From NCBI RefSeq assembly GCF_014643515.1, contig NZ_BMJP01000004.1, forward strand, positions 1-64,000: a stretch of DNA of 64,000 nt. Reading direction: 5' to 3'. Origin of the DNA: Sphingomonas prati. GTDB taxonomy: Bacteria; Pseudomonadota; Alphaproteobacteria; Sphingomonadales; Sphingomonadaceae. Shown here in pieces: positions 1 through 9,306 of this stretch. Position numbers and translations under genes: made by a program. Below the pieces are notes generated by a model, which was not told the origin of the DNA, did not search any database, and saw only the letters and a list, made by a program, of their open reading frames with translations. Numbering within the stretch: position 1 is the first letter of the stretch; each line of letters starts with the position of its first letter.

Positions 1-73
1 GTGATCACATAAGCGATCCAGGATTGCCTCAGCGCCTCATCCCGTTTCCGGTGAAGCGCCACTGACAAGAAAG

Positions 74-102
74 CTTCTAGGCGGACCAACGACGGGGGTC
101 AA
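74..102 (-). promoter_or_regulatory. Candidate sigma-70-type promoter leaving the window
   Basis: On the minus strand TTGACC (97-102) is followed after exactly 17 bases by TAGAAG (74-79). This resembles a housekeeping promoter and would drive a gene or RNA lying left of the window. The transcript itself is not identifiable from the first 70 bases. Confidence 0.4.
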
Positions 103-250
103 TATCAAATTGCAGTTTTGTGGCAGAGACACGCGGAGTTGGCCTGGATGGCCGGTTTGCAGGGGCTGTGGAGGTGGTTGAGGGGTGGGGTCGGGAGTTT
201 GGAGGTCGGCGAATCACACTTCAGTGTGAGTCGCTAGGCCCGTCTACAGG

Positions 251-321
251 TCAGTTCCCCGACGTAGGCCGGCGTCTGGGTGAAACAGCTGCGCCTAGGC
301 CCCGGCATGCGACGGGGAACC
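251..321. repeat. GC-rich inverted repeat, family C (copy 1)
   Basis: The left arm begins CAGTTCCCCGACG and the right arm ends CGACGGGGAAC, with CTGGGTGAAAC and CTAGGCCCC in between. The same layout occurs at 46926-46975 and 48663-48734. It is a REP-like intergenic palindrome; function unknown. Confidence 0.6.
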
Positions 322-373
322 AAGGTGTGGAGGCAGGGCTGCAAACCTCACCCAGATCGCGTATCCTAGTCCG

Positions 374-1390
374 ATGACTAATCTCGCCACCTTCGCCGCC
401 GGCCTGCCCAAGGCCGAACTGCATCTTCACATCGAGGGCTCGCTCGAACCCGAGCAGATGTTCGCGTTCGCCAGGCGCAACGCCGTCGCGATCCCCTATG
501 CCGACGTGGAGGCGGTGCGCGCGGCCTATGCGTTCAACAATCTCCAGGACTTCCTCGACATCTACTATGCCGGCGCCGACGTGCTGCGGACCGAGGCCGA
601 CTTCCGCGAGCTTGCCGCCGCCTATTTCGCGCGCTGCGCCGCGGACCAGGTCGTCCATACCGAAATCTTCTTCGACCCGCAGACACACACCGCGCGCGGC
701 ATCCCGATCGGCACCGTGATCGAGGGCCTGCTCGCCGGGATGGCCGATGCGCAGGCCGAGCACGGCATCTCCTCGAGCCTCATCCTCTGTTTCCTGCGTC
801 ATCTGGACGAGGCGGACGCGTTCGCCACGCTGGAGGCCGCGCGTCCCTGGCTCGACCGGATCGCCGGGGTCGGACTCGATTCATCGGAACAAGGCCATCC
901 CCCGTCGAAGTTCGAACGAGTGTTCGCCGCCGCCGCCGAGCTCGGGCTGAAGCGCGTCGCGCATGCCGGCGAGGAGGGCCCGCCCGCTTATGTCACCGAG
1001 GCGCTCGACCTGTTGAAGGTGGACCGGCTCGACCATGGCAACCGCTCGCTCGAAGATCCGCTGCTCGTCGCCAGGCTTGCGCGGTCGGGGATGACGCTGA
1101 CCGTCTGCCCGCTCTCCAACCTGAAGCTGTGCGTCGTGCCCGATATCGATGCGCATCCGATCGACCGGATGCTGCGGCTCGGCCTGCGCGCCACGATCAA
1201 CTCGGACGATCCGGCCTATTTCGGGGGCTATGTGAACGACAATTACCGTGCAGTGGCGGCGTCGGGCCGGCTGACGCGCGACGATTTCGTCACGCTGGCG
1301 CGCAACAGCTTCCTCGGCTCGTTCCTGTCCGATGCCGACGTCGCACGCCACCTGGCCGCGATCGACGCCTATGCCGCCGCGCACCCCTGA
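374..1390 (+). CDS. Adenine deaminase (adenosine deaminase superfamily, type 2)
   Basis: Zinc hydrolase of 338 residues predicted to convert adenine to hypoxanthine in purine salvage. Metal and catalytic signatures are visible: HLH at 17-19 (HLHIEGS), HAGEE at 197-201, DHGNR around 221 and NSDDPAYFGG at 276-285. The combination of DSSEQGHPPSKF near 170-180 and SDDPAYFGG matches the adenine-deaminase branch rather than true adenosine deaminases, so I prefer adenine as substrate. The next gene, 19 bases on, is a purine-type phosphoribosyltransferase, which fits a salvage pair. There is no clear Shine-Dalgarno sequence before the ATG; TATCCT at 362-367 suggests a possibly leaderless transcript. 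Confidence 0.85.
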   Translation: MTNLATFAAGLPKAELHLHIEGSLEPEQMFAFARRNAVAIPYADVEAVRAAYAFNNLQDFLDIYYAGADVLRTEADFRELAAAYFARCAADQVVHTEIFFDPQTHTARGIPIGTVIEGLLAGMADAQAEHGISSSLILCFLRHLDEADAFATLEAARPWLDRIAGVGLDSSEQGHPPSKFERVFAAAAELGLKRVAHAGEEGPPAYVTEALDLLKVDRLDHGNRSLEDPLLVARLARSGMTLTVCPLSNLKLCVVPDIDAHPIDRMLRLGLRATINSDDPAYFGGYVNDNYRAVAASGRLTRDDFVTLARNSFLGSFLSDADVARHLAAIDAYAAAHP

Positions 1391-1409
1391 CCGCAGCGGG
1401 GACCCGATC

Positions 1410-1925
1410 ATGCCGACCTTCTCCACCGTCTCGCAGGACGACTTCCTCGCCGCGATCGCTACACTCACCGACTCCATTGCGGCGGACGACTGGCGACCCG
1501 ATCACCTCGTCGGTATCGGTCGCGGCGGGCTCGTGCCGGCGACGTTCCTGTCGCACGCCACAGGAATTCCGCTGCTGAGCGTCGACCTGTCATCGGGCGT
1601 GGCGGCGTTCGGCGATGCGCTGCTCGACGAGCTGGCGACAATGTCCGTGGCCGGCACCCGCCTGCTGTTCGTCGACGACATCAACGACAGCGGTGCCACC
1701 ATCGCGAGCCTTCGCGACCGGCTCGCGGCGGCCGGCGGCGTGGCTGACAATGTCCGCTTCGCCGTGCTGATCGACAATATCGGGTCGCGCGCCACGGTCG
1801 ACTACCGCCACTGCCGGATCGACCGCGCGACGAACAAGGACTGGTTCGTCTTCCCGTGGGAAGCGGTCGCGCCGCAGACGAGCCTCGCCGCGGATGCCGA
1901 TGCGGTACCCGGACGGATCGCCTGA
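1410..1925 (+). CDS. Purine-type phosphoribosyltransferase
   Basis: A 171-residue type I phosphoribosyltransferase. The PRPP-binding loop reads LLFVDDINDSGAT near residues 90-102, and GIGRGGLVPA near 33-42 matches the N-terminal loop of xanthine/guanine-type enzymes; the C-terminal KDWFVFPWE is also typical of that group. It probably makes IMP, XMP or GMP from free bases, consistent with the adenine deaminase just upstream that would supply hypoxanthine. The frame is open further upstream, but that part overlaps the deaminase gene and is not family-like, so the ATG at 1410 is chosen. Exact base preference cannot be read from sequence. Confidence 0.8.
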   Translation: MPTFSTVSQDDFLAAIATLTDSIAADDWRPDHLVGIGRGGLVPATFLSHATGIPLLSVDLSSGVAAFGDALLDELATMSVAGTRLLFVDDINDSGATIASLRDRLAAAGGVADNVRFAVLIDNIGSRATVDYRHCRIDRATNKDWFVFPWEAVAPQTSLAADADAVPGRIA

Positions 1926-1969
1926 CCAGCTTCCGGTCCGGCCCGCGATATCCTATTGCCCGGCCAGCC

Positions 1970-3094
1970 ATGTCGATCCTCGCCACCCACGCCGCCGATC
2001 TTGCCGCCCTCACCGACCGCGGACGCGCCCGCCGGCTGATCGCACGGGCCGGCACCGACCTGTCGTCCAACGACTATCTCGGGCTCGCCGCATCGCCCGT
2101 GCTGACCCAGGCGGTCGCCGACGCCCTCGCCCGCGGCGTGCCGGTCGGCTCGGGCGGATCGCGGCTGCTGCGCGGCAACCATCCCGAACATGAGGCGCTC
2201 GAGGCCGAGGCCGCCGCCTTCTTCGGATCGGAACGCGCGCTCTACCTGTCGAGCGGTTACGCCGCCAACGTCGCGCTGTTCGCCACGCTGCCGCAACGCG
2301 GCGACCTCGTCGTCCACGACGCGCTGATCCATGCCAGCGCGCACGAAGGCATGCGGCTCGGCCGGGCAGAGGTCCGCGCCGCCGCGCATAACGACGTCGC
2401 TGCCGTCGCCGACACCATCGCCGCCTGGCGCAGCGTGGGCGGCACCGGCCGGGTGTGGATCGCGGTCGAAAGCCTCTACAGCATGGACGGCGACCGCGCG
2501 CCGCTGGCCGACCTTGCCGAACTGGCGGACGCCCAAGACGCGTTCCTGCTGATCGACGAGGCGCACGCGACCGGCGTGTTCGGTCGCGACGGCCGCGGGC
2601 TGGCGGACGGGCTCGACGGGCGCGACAATATCGTCGTGCTGCGGACCTGCGGGAAAGCGCTCGGCTGCGAAGGCGCGCTGATCTGCGCACCCGCAATCGT
2701 CTGCGACTTCCTCGTCAACCGCGCCCGCGGGTTCATCTTCTCCACCGCACCCTCCCCGCTGATGGCCGCCGCCGCCCGCGCCGCGCTCCGCCTGTTGGCC
2801 GACGAACCCGAACGCCGCATCCGCCTCGCCGCGCTGGTGGCGGAGGCGGGCCGGCTGCTCGAACCGTTCGGCGCGACGGTCACCGGCTCGCAGATCCTGC
2901 CGCTGGTGCTCGGCAACGATGTCCGCACGATGCAGGTCGCGGGCCGGCTTCAGGCCGCGGGGTTCGACGTCCGCGGCATCCGCCCGCCGACCGTCCCGGC
3001 CGGCACCGCGCGGCTGCGCCTGTCGATCACCGCCAATATCGATGTGGACGACCTGGGCGCGCTGGCCGCCGCACTTCCGGAGGCACTGGCATGA
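1970..3094 (+). CDS. bioF: 8-amino-7-oxononanoate synthase
   Basis: PLP enzyme of 374 residues that condenses pimeloyl-ACP/CoA with alanine in biotin synthesis. Visible features are SSNDYLGLA at 32-40, [10 protein letters not shown] at 60-69, [10 protein letters not shown] with Asp196 and His199, and the PLP lysine in TCGKALG (Lys229). The ATG at 1970 gives the usual length; the longer open frame upstream covers the previous gene. The stop overlaps the bioD start by four bases (ATGA), so the two are translationally coupled. The gene begins 44 bases after the phosphoribosyltransferase and may share its transcript. Confidence 0.95.
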   Translation: MSILATHAADLAALTDRGRARRLIARAGTDLSSNDYLGLAASPVLTQAVADALARGVPVGSGGSRLLRGNHPEHEALEAEAAAFFGSERALYLSSGYAANVALFATLPQRGDLVVHDALIHASAHEGMRLGRAEVRAAAHNDVAAVADTIAAWRSVGGTGRVWIAVESLYSMDGDRAPLADLAELADAQDAFLLIDEAHATGVFGRDGRGLADGLDGRDNIVVLRTCGKALGCEGALICAPAIVCDFLVNRARGFIFSTAPSPLMAAAARAALRLLADEPERRIRLAALVAEAGRLLEPFGATVTGSQILPLVLGNDVRTMQVAGRLQAAGFDVRGIRPPTVPAGTARLRLSITANIDVDDLGALAAALPEALA

Positions 3095-3744
3095 GCGCGA
3101 TCGTCGTCACCGGCACCGACACCGGCATCGGCAAGACCGTCTTCGCCGCCGCGCTCGCCGACGCGCTCGGCGCGCATTACTGGAAACCGGTCCAGGCCGG
3201 GCTCGACGAAGCGGGCGACAGCGCCACCGTCGCCGCCCTCGCCGGCCTGCCCCCCGCCCGGATCCTGACCGAAGCGTACCGGCTGAACACCCCCTGCTCG
3301 CCCCACCGCGCCGCGGAACTGGATGGTATCGAGATCGACCCGGATCGGCTGAGCTTGCCGACGGTTGCCGGCCCGCTGGTGGTTGAAGGTGCTGGCGGCG
3401 TCCTCGTCCCGCTGACCCGCACCCTGCTCTATGCCGACATGTTCGCGCGCTGGGCCGCCCCCGTCATCCTCGTCGCGCGGACCGAATTGGGCACAATCAA
3501 CCACAGCCTGCTTTCGATCGAAGCGCTGCGCACCCGCGGCGTCCCGGTGCTCGGCATTGCCTTTGTCGGGGAGGGCAACGCCGACAGCGAGGCGACCATC
3601 TGCGCGATCGGCCAGATGCACCGACTAGGCCGCCTACCGATCCTGCCGGCGCTTGACCGAGAAGCGCTCACGACGGCGTTTGCCCAGAACTTCGCCCTCG
3701 CCGACTTCGAACCAAAGGCTTCAGTCGCTTCCCCGTCCTCCTGA
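3091..3744 (+). CDS. bioD: ATP-dependent dethiobiotin synthetase
   Basis: A 217-residue ATPase that closes the ureido ring of dethiobiotin from 7,8-diaminopelargonate and CO2. The P-loop is GTDTGIGKT at 8-16, followed by the substrate-binding Lys-Pro-Val-Gln segment near 32-35 and EGAGG at 99-103. It overlaps bioF by four bases and is followed by bioA after 37 bases. Length is normal for the family. A longer open frame extends upstream through bioF in the same phase and is a coding shadow. Confidence 0.95.
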   Translation: MSAIVVTGTDTGIGKTVFAAALADALGAHYWKPVQAGLDEAGDSATVAALAGLPPARILTEAYRLNTPCSPHRAAELDGIEIDPDRLSLPTVAGPLVVEGAGGVLVPLTRTLLYADMFARWAAPVILVARTELGTINHSLLSIEALRTRGVPVLGIAFVGEGNADSEATICAIGQMHRLGRLPILPALDREALTTAFAQNFALADFEPKASVASPSS

Positions 3745-3781
3745 CGGACTCGCGCAGATGACTCCCCAAGGACCACCCGCA

Positions 3782-5047
3782 ATGACCTCCCCCGTCTGGC
3801 ACCCGTTCACGCAGCACGGTCTCGGCGCACCGATCCCCAAAGTCGTCCGCACCGAGGGCGCCGCGCTCCACACCGCGGACGGCCGGCGCGTAGTCGATGC
3901 GATCTCCTCCTGGTGGGTCACCACGCACGGCCACAGCCACCCGCGCATCATGGCCGCGATCGCCGAGCAAGCCGCGACCATGGACCAGATCATCTTCGCC
4001 GGCTGGACCCACGAACCCGCCGAACAGCTCGCGCGTGACCTCGTCGCGATCATGCCGCCCGAACTCGCGCACGTCTTCTACAGCGACAGCGGATCGACCG
4101 CGGTCGAGGTCGCGCTGAAGATGGCGCTCGGCTACTGGGCCAATATCGGCGCACCCCGTCACCGCATCCTGATGCTCGAACACAGCTATCATGGCGACAC
4201 GATCGGCACGATGTCGGTCGGCGCGCGCGGCGTGTTCAACCGCCCCTACGCGCCGTTGCTGTTCGACGTCGGCACCGTGCCCTTCCCCGAACCGGGCCAC
4301 GAACAGGCGACGCTGGATGCGCTCGACACGCTGTGCGGCGGCGCGGATCCGGCCGCTGCGTTCATCGTCGAACCGCTGGTCCTCGGCGCCGGCGGCATGA
4401 AAATGTATCCGCCCGCGCTCCTCGCCGAAATGCGCAGCATCTGCGCGCGCCACGGCACGCTGTTCATCGCGGACGAGATCATGACCGGCTGGGGCCGCAC
4501 CGGAACGTTGCTCGCCTGCGAACAGGCCGGCATCGTCCCCGACATCCTCTGCCTGTCCAAGGGTCTGACCGGCGGCGCGGTCCCGCTCGCCGTCACCATG
4601 GCGACCCGCGAAATCTTCGACGCGCACCTGTCGGACGACCGCGCCCGGATGTTCTTCCATTCGTCGAGCTACACCGCCAACCCGATCGCCTGCGCCGCCG
4701 CCGTCGCAAACCTCGCCATCTGGCGCGACGAACCGGTCCGCGCCCGCATCGCCGACCTCGGCACCCGGCAACAGGCGCAACTCGACCGCATCGCCGCTCA
4801 CCCGCTGGTCCGCACCCCCCGGCGCCTCGGCACGATCGCCGCCTTCGAGATCGCCCCCGCGCGTGACACCATAGGCTATCTCTCCGCGATCGGCCCCGCG
4901 CTGATGGCCCATGCCGGCACGCGCGACGTCCTGCTCCGCCCGCTCGGCGACACGGTCTACGTCATGCCGCCTTACTGTATCGACGATGCCGATCTGGATG
5001 CGGTTTACGGCGCGGTCGCGAGCTTTCTCGAGCGCGACCTTTCATAA
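3782..5047 (+). CDS. bioA: Adenosylmethionine-8-amino-7-oxononanoate aminotransferase
   Basis: Class III PLP aminotransferase of 421 residues that uses S-adenosylmethionine as amino donor to make 7,8-diaminopelargonate. WHPFTQ at 6-11 is the diagnostic BioA N-terminus; SSWWVTTHGH lies at 42-51, Asp231 is in FIADEIMTGWGRTG and the PLP lysine is Lys260 in LSKGLTGG. An in-frame ATG at 3758 would add eight residues; 3782 fits the family better. It is the last gene of the run. No bioB or bioC is present in this window, so the remaining steps are encoded elsewhere. Confidence 0.95.
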   Translation: MTSPVWHPFTQHGLGAPIPKVVRTEGAALHTADGRRVVDAISSWWVTTHGHSHPRIMAAIAEQAATMDQIIFAGWTHEPAEQLARDLVAIMPPELAHVFYSDSGSTAVEVALKMALGYWANIGAPRHRILMLEHSYHGDTIGTMSVGARGVFNRPYAPLLFDVGTVPFPEPGHEQATLDALDTLCGGADPAAAFIVEPLVLGAGGMKMYPPALLAEMRSICARHGTLFIADEIMTGWGRTGTLLACEQAGIVPDILCLSKGLTGGAVPLAVTMATREIFDAHLSDDRARMFFHSSSYTANPIACAAAVANLAIWRDEPVRARIADLGTRQQAQLDRIAAHPLVRTPRRLGTIAAFEIAPARDTIGYLSAIGPALMAHAGTRDVLLRPLGDTVYVMPPYCIDDADLDAVYGAVASFLERDLS

Positions 5048-5071
5048 CCACGCCCCATACTCCCCCCCCCC

Positions 5072-5132
5072 CCGTTCGGTTCGAGCCTGTCGAGAACTGC
5101 CGCTGAGTTCTCGACAGGCTCGAACCAAACGG
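5072..5132. repeat. Inverted repeat, family A (full palindrome)
   Basis: Two near-perfect arms (about 5073-5098 and 5106-5132) built around GGTTCGAGCCTGTCGAGAAC and its complement, separated by about seven bases. A run of 12 C residues (5062-5073) abuts it. The same arm occurs at 13576, 26056, a decayed copy near 26129, and as a perfect palindrome at 26197-26257. It could act as a terminator-like hairpin after bioA, though no T tract follows. Confidence 0.75.
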
Positions 5133-5175
5133 AGTGGGGGATGGGGTTCAGGTTAAGGACAGCCCCCAAAACCCC

Positions 5176-5283
5176 GTCCATCCCGAGCGCACTCGAGGGA
5201 CCCCTTCGAGCGAAGCCGAGAAGCGTGAAGGTCGGAGACCTCGGCTCCGCTCGGTCGGCCCCTCGACTGCGCTCGGGATGGAC
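5176..5283. repeat. Inverted repeat, family B (full palindrome)
   Basis: The left arm starts TCCATCCCGAGCGCACTCGA and the right arm (about 5259-5282) ends GCTCGGGATGGA, with inner sub-repeats CTTCGAGCGAAGCCGAGAAG. Partial copies are at 13676-13725 and 48749-48799. It lies between the convergent bioA and PepSY genes. Confidence 0.7.
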
Positions 5284-5298
5284 GGACGCGCGGAGAAC

Positions 5299-6483
5299 TC
5301 ACCGCCCCCTATGCATCCCCGCCGCTACCTGCCGCGCGCGCCGCTTGTACCACCACACCATCACGCCCGTGACCGACAGCATCGCCGTCGCCAGCCCCAG
5401 CACCACCGCCAGCACCCGCGTCGCCATCCCGCCCACGCGGCCCGCATGGATCGGCAGCTGCACCCGCTCCACCACATCCCCCGCGGTTCCGCTGAGCGAC
5501 CCCTGCACCGACACCACCGCCGCGGTCGCGCGCTCGACATAAACCCAGCCCTGACCCGCGCCGGCATCGTCCTGCTGCCCGAACGACACGCCGTACAGCC
5601 CGATCTCCGGCCCCAGGAACAGCCCGGACGACGCCTCCGCGATCCCCGCCGCCCGTGCCGCGCCGGTCGCCGCCGCCAACGCGCGGTCGAACGACACCGA
5701 CGGCACCTTCGCCGCGGCGGCCGTGCGCCCCTCCCACGGATGCGGCGAAATCGGCGAGACCGTCGTCACCACCGGTTCGAACACCTCTGCCGGCAACGTC
5801 AGCGCCACGCCGCTCACCGCCATCAGGATTATCAGCCCCCACGCCCAGAGCCCACCCGCGCGGTGCAGGTCGTAGGTCCGCCGCTCCGCCCGCACATGCC
5901 GCTTCACGCGCCACGCCCGCCGCCAATGCGCCCAGATCCCGTCGCGCGGCAGCGTCAGCACGAACCCGGTCACGCTATGCACCAGCCACGCCAACGCCAC
6001 GCCGCCGAGCAGGATCAGCCCCACCCGCCCCGGCATGAACAACGAACTGTGCAACGTATGGACGAACGGTAGCACCGTTGCCCGATCGAGCATCAGCGCC
6101 CCGTAACGCCGCCGCCCGTTGATCGCCCCCGTCGCCGGATCGACGAACATCTGGTCATACTCGCGTACCGCCGCGGCCCCCGTCACCGGGTCGGGCTTCC
6201 AGTCCACCCACACATCCAGCGCCCCCACCGTCCCGATCGGGATCCAGCGCGCTTCAACCCGCGGGTCCGCCGCCGCCACGCGGTCCGCGATCGCCTGCGG
6301 AGCCAGCGCCGGACCGGGCGTCGCATGCCACAGCGCCGGGTTCAGCCACGCGTCCAGCTCGCGCTCGAACACCAGCACGCTGCCGGTCACGCCCAGCAGG
6401 AACAGCCACAACGCCAGCGCCAGCCCGACATAGCGATGCACCCGCACGAACGCGCCGCGCACACCAGGACCGCCACGACTCAT
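5299..6483 (-). CDS. PepSY-associated transmembrane protein
   Basis: A 394-residue inner-membrane protein of the PepSY_TM family. The N-terminal segment VHRYVGLALALWLFLLGVTG (15-34) is the characteristic first helix, with further helices near the middle (ILLGGVALAWLVHSVTGF; WGLIILMAVSGVALTL) and at the C-terminus (VLAVVLGLATAMLSVTGVMVWW). Such proteins are commonly encoded next to siderophore receptors and several are thought to act as ferric-siderophore reductases or uptake accessories. It starts 16 bases after the receptor stop, so the two almost certainly form an operon. The precise reaction is not established from sequence. Confidence 0.85.
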   Translation of the reverse strand: MSRGGPGVRGAFVRVHRYVGLALALWLFLLGVTGSVLVFERELDAWLNPALWHATPGPALAPQAIADRVAAADPRVEARWIPIGTVGALDVWVDWKPDPVTGAAAVREYDQMFVDPATGAINGRRRYGALMLDRATVLPFVHTLHSSLFMPGRVGLILLGGVALAWLVHSVTGFVLTLPRDGIWAHWRRAWRVKRHVRAERRTYDLHRAGGLWAWGLIILMAVSGVALTLPAEVFEPVVTTVSPISPHPWEGRTAAAAKVPSVSFDRALAAATGAARAAGIAEASSGLFLGPEIGLYGVSFGQQDDAGAGQGWVYVERATAAVVSVQGSLSGTAGDVVERVQLPIHAGRVGGMATRVLAVVLGLATAMLSVTGVMVWWYKRRARQVAAGMHRGR

Positions 6484-6499
6484 GCCAGCGTCACGTGGC

Positions 6500-8611
6500 T
6501 CAGAACCGCCGCGTCAACGTCGCGATCACCTGCCGCGATTGCCCGAAGAAGCAGCCCACATCGCCGGTGCAGCGCCCGGCATAGCGCTTGTCGAGCAGGT
6601 TCGTCCCGTTCAGCGCCACCCGCCAGTCGCCCAGATCGTAGCGCAGCACCGCATCGAACAGCGTCGACCGCCCGGTATTGTAAACCGTCGTGACGAACGG
6701 CCCCGGCAATGCGCCCGGACTGTTCGACAGATAGCGCACGCCGCCACCCAGCCCGAACCCGCTCAGCGCCCCGTCGCGGAACGAATAGTCGACGAACGCC
6801 GACGCCTTGTGCTTCGGCTGCCCGAACAGCCCGGCGCCGACCTGCCCCGCCACATTGCTCCGCGTCACCTTCGCATCGGCATAGGTATAGGACGCGTTGA
6901 TGCTCAGCCGGTCGCGGATCCGCGTCACCGCCTCCAGCTCGACACCCTTGACCGTCGCCTGCCCCGTCTGGACGTTGAACAGTATGTTCGTCGGGTCCGG
7001 CGTCACGACATTGTCCTGCCGCAGCCGGTACACCGCCGCCGTCGCGAACAGCTTCACGTCGGACGGCAGCCCGCACGCGTCATACTTTACGCCCGCTTCC
7101 CATTGCTTGCCGCTCGTCGGATCGAACGCGCGCCCGTCGAGCCCCTGACCCACGACCGGCTGGAACGACGTGGCATAGCTCACATACGGCGCCACACCCG
7201 AGTCGGCGATGTAAGACCCACCCACGCGGTAGCTGAACTTGTCCTGCTTCGCGGTCGACGGCACCGCACCGGCGTAGTTCGTAGTCCACGTCCAGTCCTG
7301 CCGCCCCGACAGCGTCAGCACGAACCGGTTATATTTCAGCTGGTCCTGCACATAGACCCCGGTCTGGCGCAGCCGCTGGTCGGTCGACGGCGTCAGCGCC
7401 GGCGTCACGATCGTCCCCTGCCCGTACACGGGTTCGAACAGGTCGATGGACGAGGCCGCACCGAACCCGAACGCCGACGCCTCGCGGTAGTTACGGTAAT
7501 CCACCCCCACCAGCAGGCTGTGCTGCACCGGCCCGGTCCAGCGCGTCGCCTCCAGCCGGCTGTCCACCGCGAATTGCGCCACGTCGTCCTGATACGGAAA
7601 GTTCGACCGCGTCACCGTCCGGTTGTCGGCGCCCAGCCCGCTGGCATAGATCGTCCGCTGATCCTCATGATATTCAGACCAGCGCGCATTCTGCGTGAAC
7701 CGCGCGTCCGTCCCGAAATCATGGACCAGCTCGTATCCGGCCGAAAACTGGTTCCGGCGGTAGCTGTTATAGTCCGGCTCGCCCAGGTTCACGCTGCGCG
7801 GCACCTCCCCCACCGGATTGTCACGCAGCACGCCCAGCACCGGCAGGAACCCGTTGGTATCGCCGTCGATCCGGTCGTGCTGATAATGGCCCAGCCCGGT
7901 CAGCACCGTGTCCGGCCCGATATCCACCGCCAGCGCGGGCGCGAGATACGCGCGCTTGGCGTGGACGAAGTCGGTCTGGCTGTCGCGATCGCGGTACAGC
8001 CCGGTCACCCGCGCCCGCACGCCGTCGGTGAGCGCGCCCGTCACGGTGCCGGCCGCCTGCTTGAAATCATCGTTCCCGTATTTGACCTGCAGTTCGCCAC
8101 CGAACGCCGCATCCGGCCGCCGACTGGTCAGGTTGTACAGCCCACCCGGCGGGTTCGTGCCGTACAGCACCGACGCTGGACCCTTCAGCACCTCCAGCGA
8201 CTGGAACCCGTACAGGTCGATCCCGACATTGCTGATCGACGCGCTCACCGGCGCCTGCAACCCGTCGATATACTGCACGGGGATGAAGCCGCGCACCGTC
8301 AGGAAATCGTAGCGCAGGTCCGGCCCGTAATTCTCGCCCGTGATGCCCGCGGTGTACCGCACCGCCTGCTGCACATCGATGAAGTTCAGCAGGTCGATCT
8401 GGTCGCGCGTCACGACCGACACGGACTGCGGCACCTCGATCAGCGGCGCGCTCGTCTTGGTCCCGACGCTCGTCGTCACCGGCACGAAATCGGGCGCGAT
8501 CACCACGACGCTGTCCGGCACGCTCTCCACATCGCCCGCCTGCGCCCAGGATGGGGCAGCGATCGCGGTGGTCAGCAGGATCAGGGCGGTTCGGGCAAAG
8601 CGGCTGTTCAT
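6500..8611 (-). CDS. TonB-dependent siderophore receptor
   Basis: Outer-membrane receptor of 703 residues. A signal peptide (MNSRFARTALILLTTAIAAPSWA) precedes a plug domain with VPQSVSVVTRDQI and YDFLTVRGF, then LEVLKGPASVLYGTNPPGG, all typical of ferric-siderophore receptors; the chain ends in a beta strand with C-terminal Phe (LTRRF). The ATG at 8611 is preferred over an upstream start at 8662 because it begins a clean signal peptide and has AGGTGG upstream. The downstream PepSY gene and a weak Fur-like site at 8631 support iron uptake. The ligand cannot be named from sequence. Confidence 0.9.
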   Translation of the reverse strand: MNSRFARTALILLTTAIAAPSWAQAGDVESVPDSVVVIAPDFVPVTTSVGTKTSAPLIEVPQSVSVVTRDQIDLLNFIDVQQAVRYTAGITGENYGPDLRYDFLTVRGFIPVQYIDGLQAPVSASISNVGIDLYGFQSLEVLKGPASVLYGTNPPGGLYNLTSRRPDAAFGGELQVKYGNDDFKQAAGTVTGALTDGVRARVTGLYRDRDSQTDFVHAKRAYLAPALAVDIGPDTVLTGLGHYQHDRIDGDTNGFLPVLGVLRDNPVGEVPRSVNLGEPDYNSYRRNQFSAGYELVHDFGTDARFTQNARWSEYHEDQRTIYASGLGADNRTVTRSNFPYQDDVAQFAVDSRLEATRWTGPVQHSLLVGVDYRNYREASAFGFGAASSIDLFEPVYGQGTIVTPALTPSTDQRLRQTGVYVQDQLKYNRFVLTLSGRQDWTWTTNYAGAVPSTAKQDKFSYRVGGSYIADSGVAPYVSYATSFQPVVGQGLDGRAFDPTSGKQWEAGVKYDACGLPSDVKLFATAAVYRLRQDNVVTPDPTNILFNVQTGQATVKGVELEAVTRIRDRLSINASYTYADAKVTRSNVAGQVGAGLFGQPKHKASAFVDYSFRDGALSGFGLGGGVRYLSNSPGALPGPFVTTVYNTGRSTLFDAVLRYDLGDWRVALNGTNLLDKRYAGRCTGDVGCFFGQSRQVIATLTRRF

Positions 8612-8630
8612 CCCCGCCACCTGCCCTTGT

Positions 8631-8645
8631 TGCGAATGAAGATCA
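8631..8645. promoter_or_regulatory. Candidate Fur-like box
   Basis: TGCGAATGAAGATCA matches the 7-1-7 Fur consensus TGAGAATCATTCTCA at 10 of 15 positions. It lies 20 bases before the receptor start and in the shared region with trpG. Placement and target fit iron control, but the match is moderate. Confidence 0.3.
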
Positions 8646-8718
8646 ATAGCGGCTAGAGTCAAAAAACCGCAGCGCAGCCGGGGTGACGCATCGCTGCAAC
8701 ATTGGTAGGTCCGCGCGC

Positions 8719-9306
8719 ATGATCCTCGTCATCGACAACTACGACAGTTTCACCTGGAACCTCGTCCACTATCTCCAGGAACTGGGGGCGGAGGTGGAGG
8801 TGGTCCGCAACGACGCGATCGGCGCGGGCCAGGCGATCGGCACCGGCGCGGACGCGTTCCTGATCTCGCCCGGCCCCTGCACCCCGAACGAGGCGGGCGT
8901 CTCGCTCGATCTCGTCGCCGCCGCCGCCGATGCGGGCAAGCCGCTGCTCGGCGTCTGCCTCGGCCACCAGGCGATCGGCCAGTATTTCGGCGGCCGCGTC
9001 GTCCGTGCGGGGCAACTGATGCACGGCAAGACCTCGCCGATCGACCATGACGGCAGCGGGCTGTTCAACGGCCTCCCCACGCCGTTCGTGGCGACACGCT
9101 ACCATTCGCTGGTGGTGGAGGACGTGCCCGACACGCTCACCGTCAACGCCCGCACCGCCGACGGCGTCGTCATGGGGTTCGCCCACCCGACGCTCCCGAT
9201 CCACAGCGTGCAGTTCCACCCCGAAAGCATCGCCACCGAACATGGCCACGCCATGCTCGCCAATTTCCTGACGATCGCCGGCCTCCCCGTGCGTGAGCGC
9301 TCATGA
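8719..9306 (+). CDS. trpG: Anthranilate synthase component II (glutamine amidotransferase)
   Basis: Class I glutamine amidotransferase of 195 residues supplying ammonia to anthranilate synthase component I. The start [15 protein letters not shown] is family-standard, Cys80 sits in [10 protein letters not shown], and His167/Glu169 in FHPES complete the triad. It may also serve 4-amino-4-deoxychorismate synthesis, as TrpG often does. The ATG at 8719 is chosen over an upstream start at 8683 because the family begins at MILVID. Its stop overlaps the trpD start by four bases. TrpE is not adjacent on this side. Confidence 0.93.
   Translation: MILVIDNYDSFTWNLVHYLQELGAEVEVVRNDAIGAGQAIGTGADAFLISPGPCTPNEAGVSLDLVAAAADAGKPLLGVCLGHQAIGQYFGGRVVRAGQLMHGKTSPIDHDGSGLFNGLPTPFVATRYHSLVVEDVPDTLTVNARTADGVVMGFAHPTLPIHSVQFHPESIATEHGHAMLANFLTIAGLPVRERS

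Larger units (their letters stand above)
1..373. other. Intergenic region upstream of adenine deaminase
   Basis: No protein gene is convincing here. The left part carries a candidate promoter pointing left out of the window, and positions 251-321 hold one copy of a GC-rich inverted repeat also seen at 46926 and 48663. Short open frames across the region lack a ribosome binding site and any recognisable family features. Confidence 0.6.

Noticed and set aside
5062-5073. Run of 12 C residues after bioA
   Set aside because: Considered as a phase-variation tract, but it is outside any gene and promoter; more likely a slippage-prone edge of the repeat and sensitive to assembly error.
6482-8656. 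Open frame of about 724 codons on the plus strand opposite the siderophore receptor
   Set aside because: Composition is Arg/Pro/His-rich antisense of a clear receptor gene, typical of high-GC shadow frames, with no family features.
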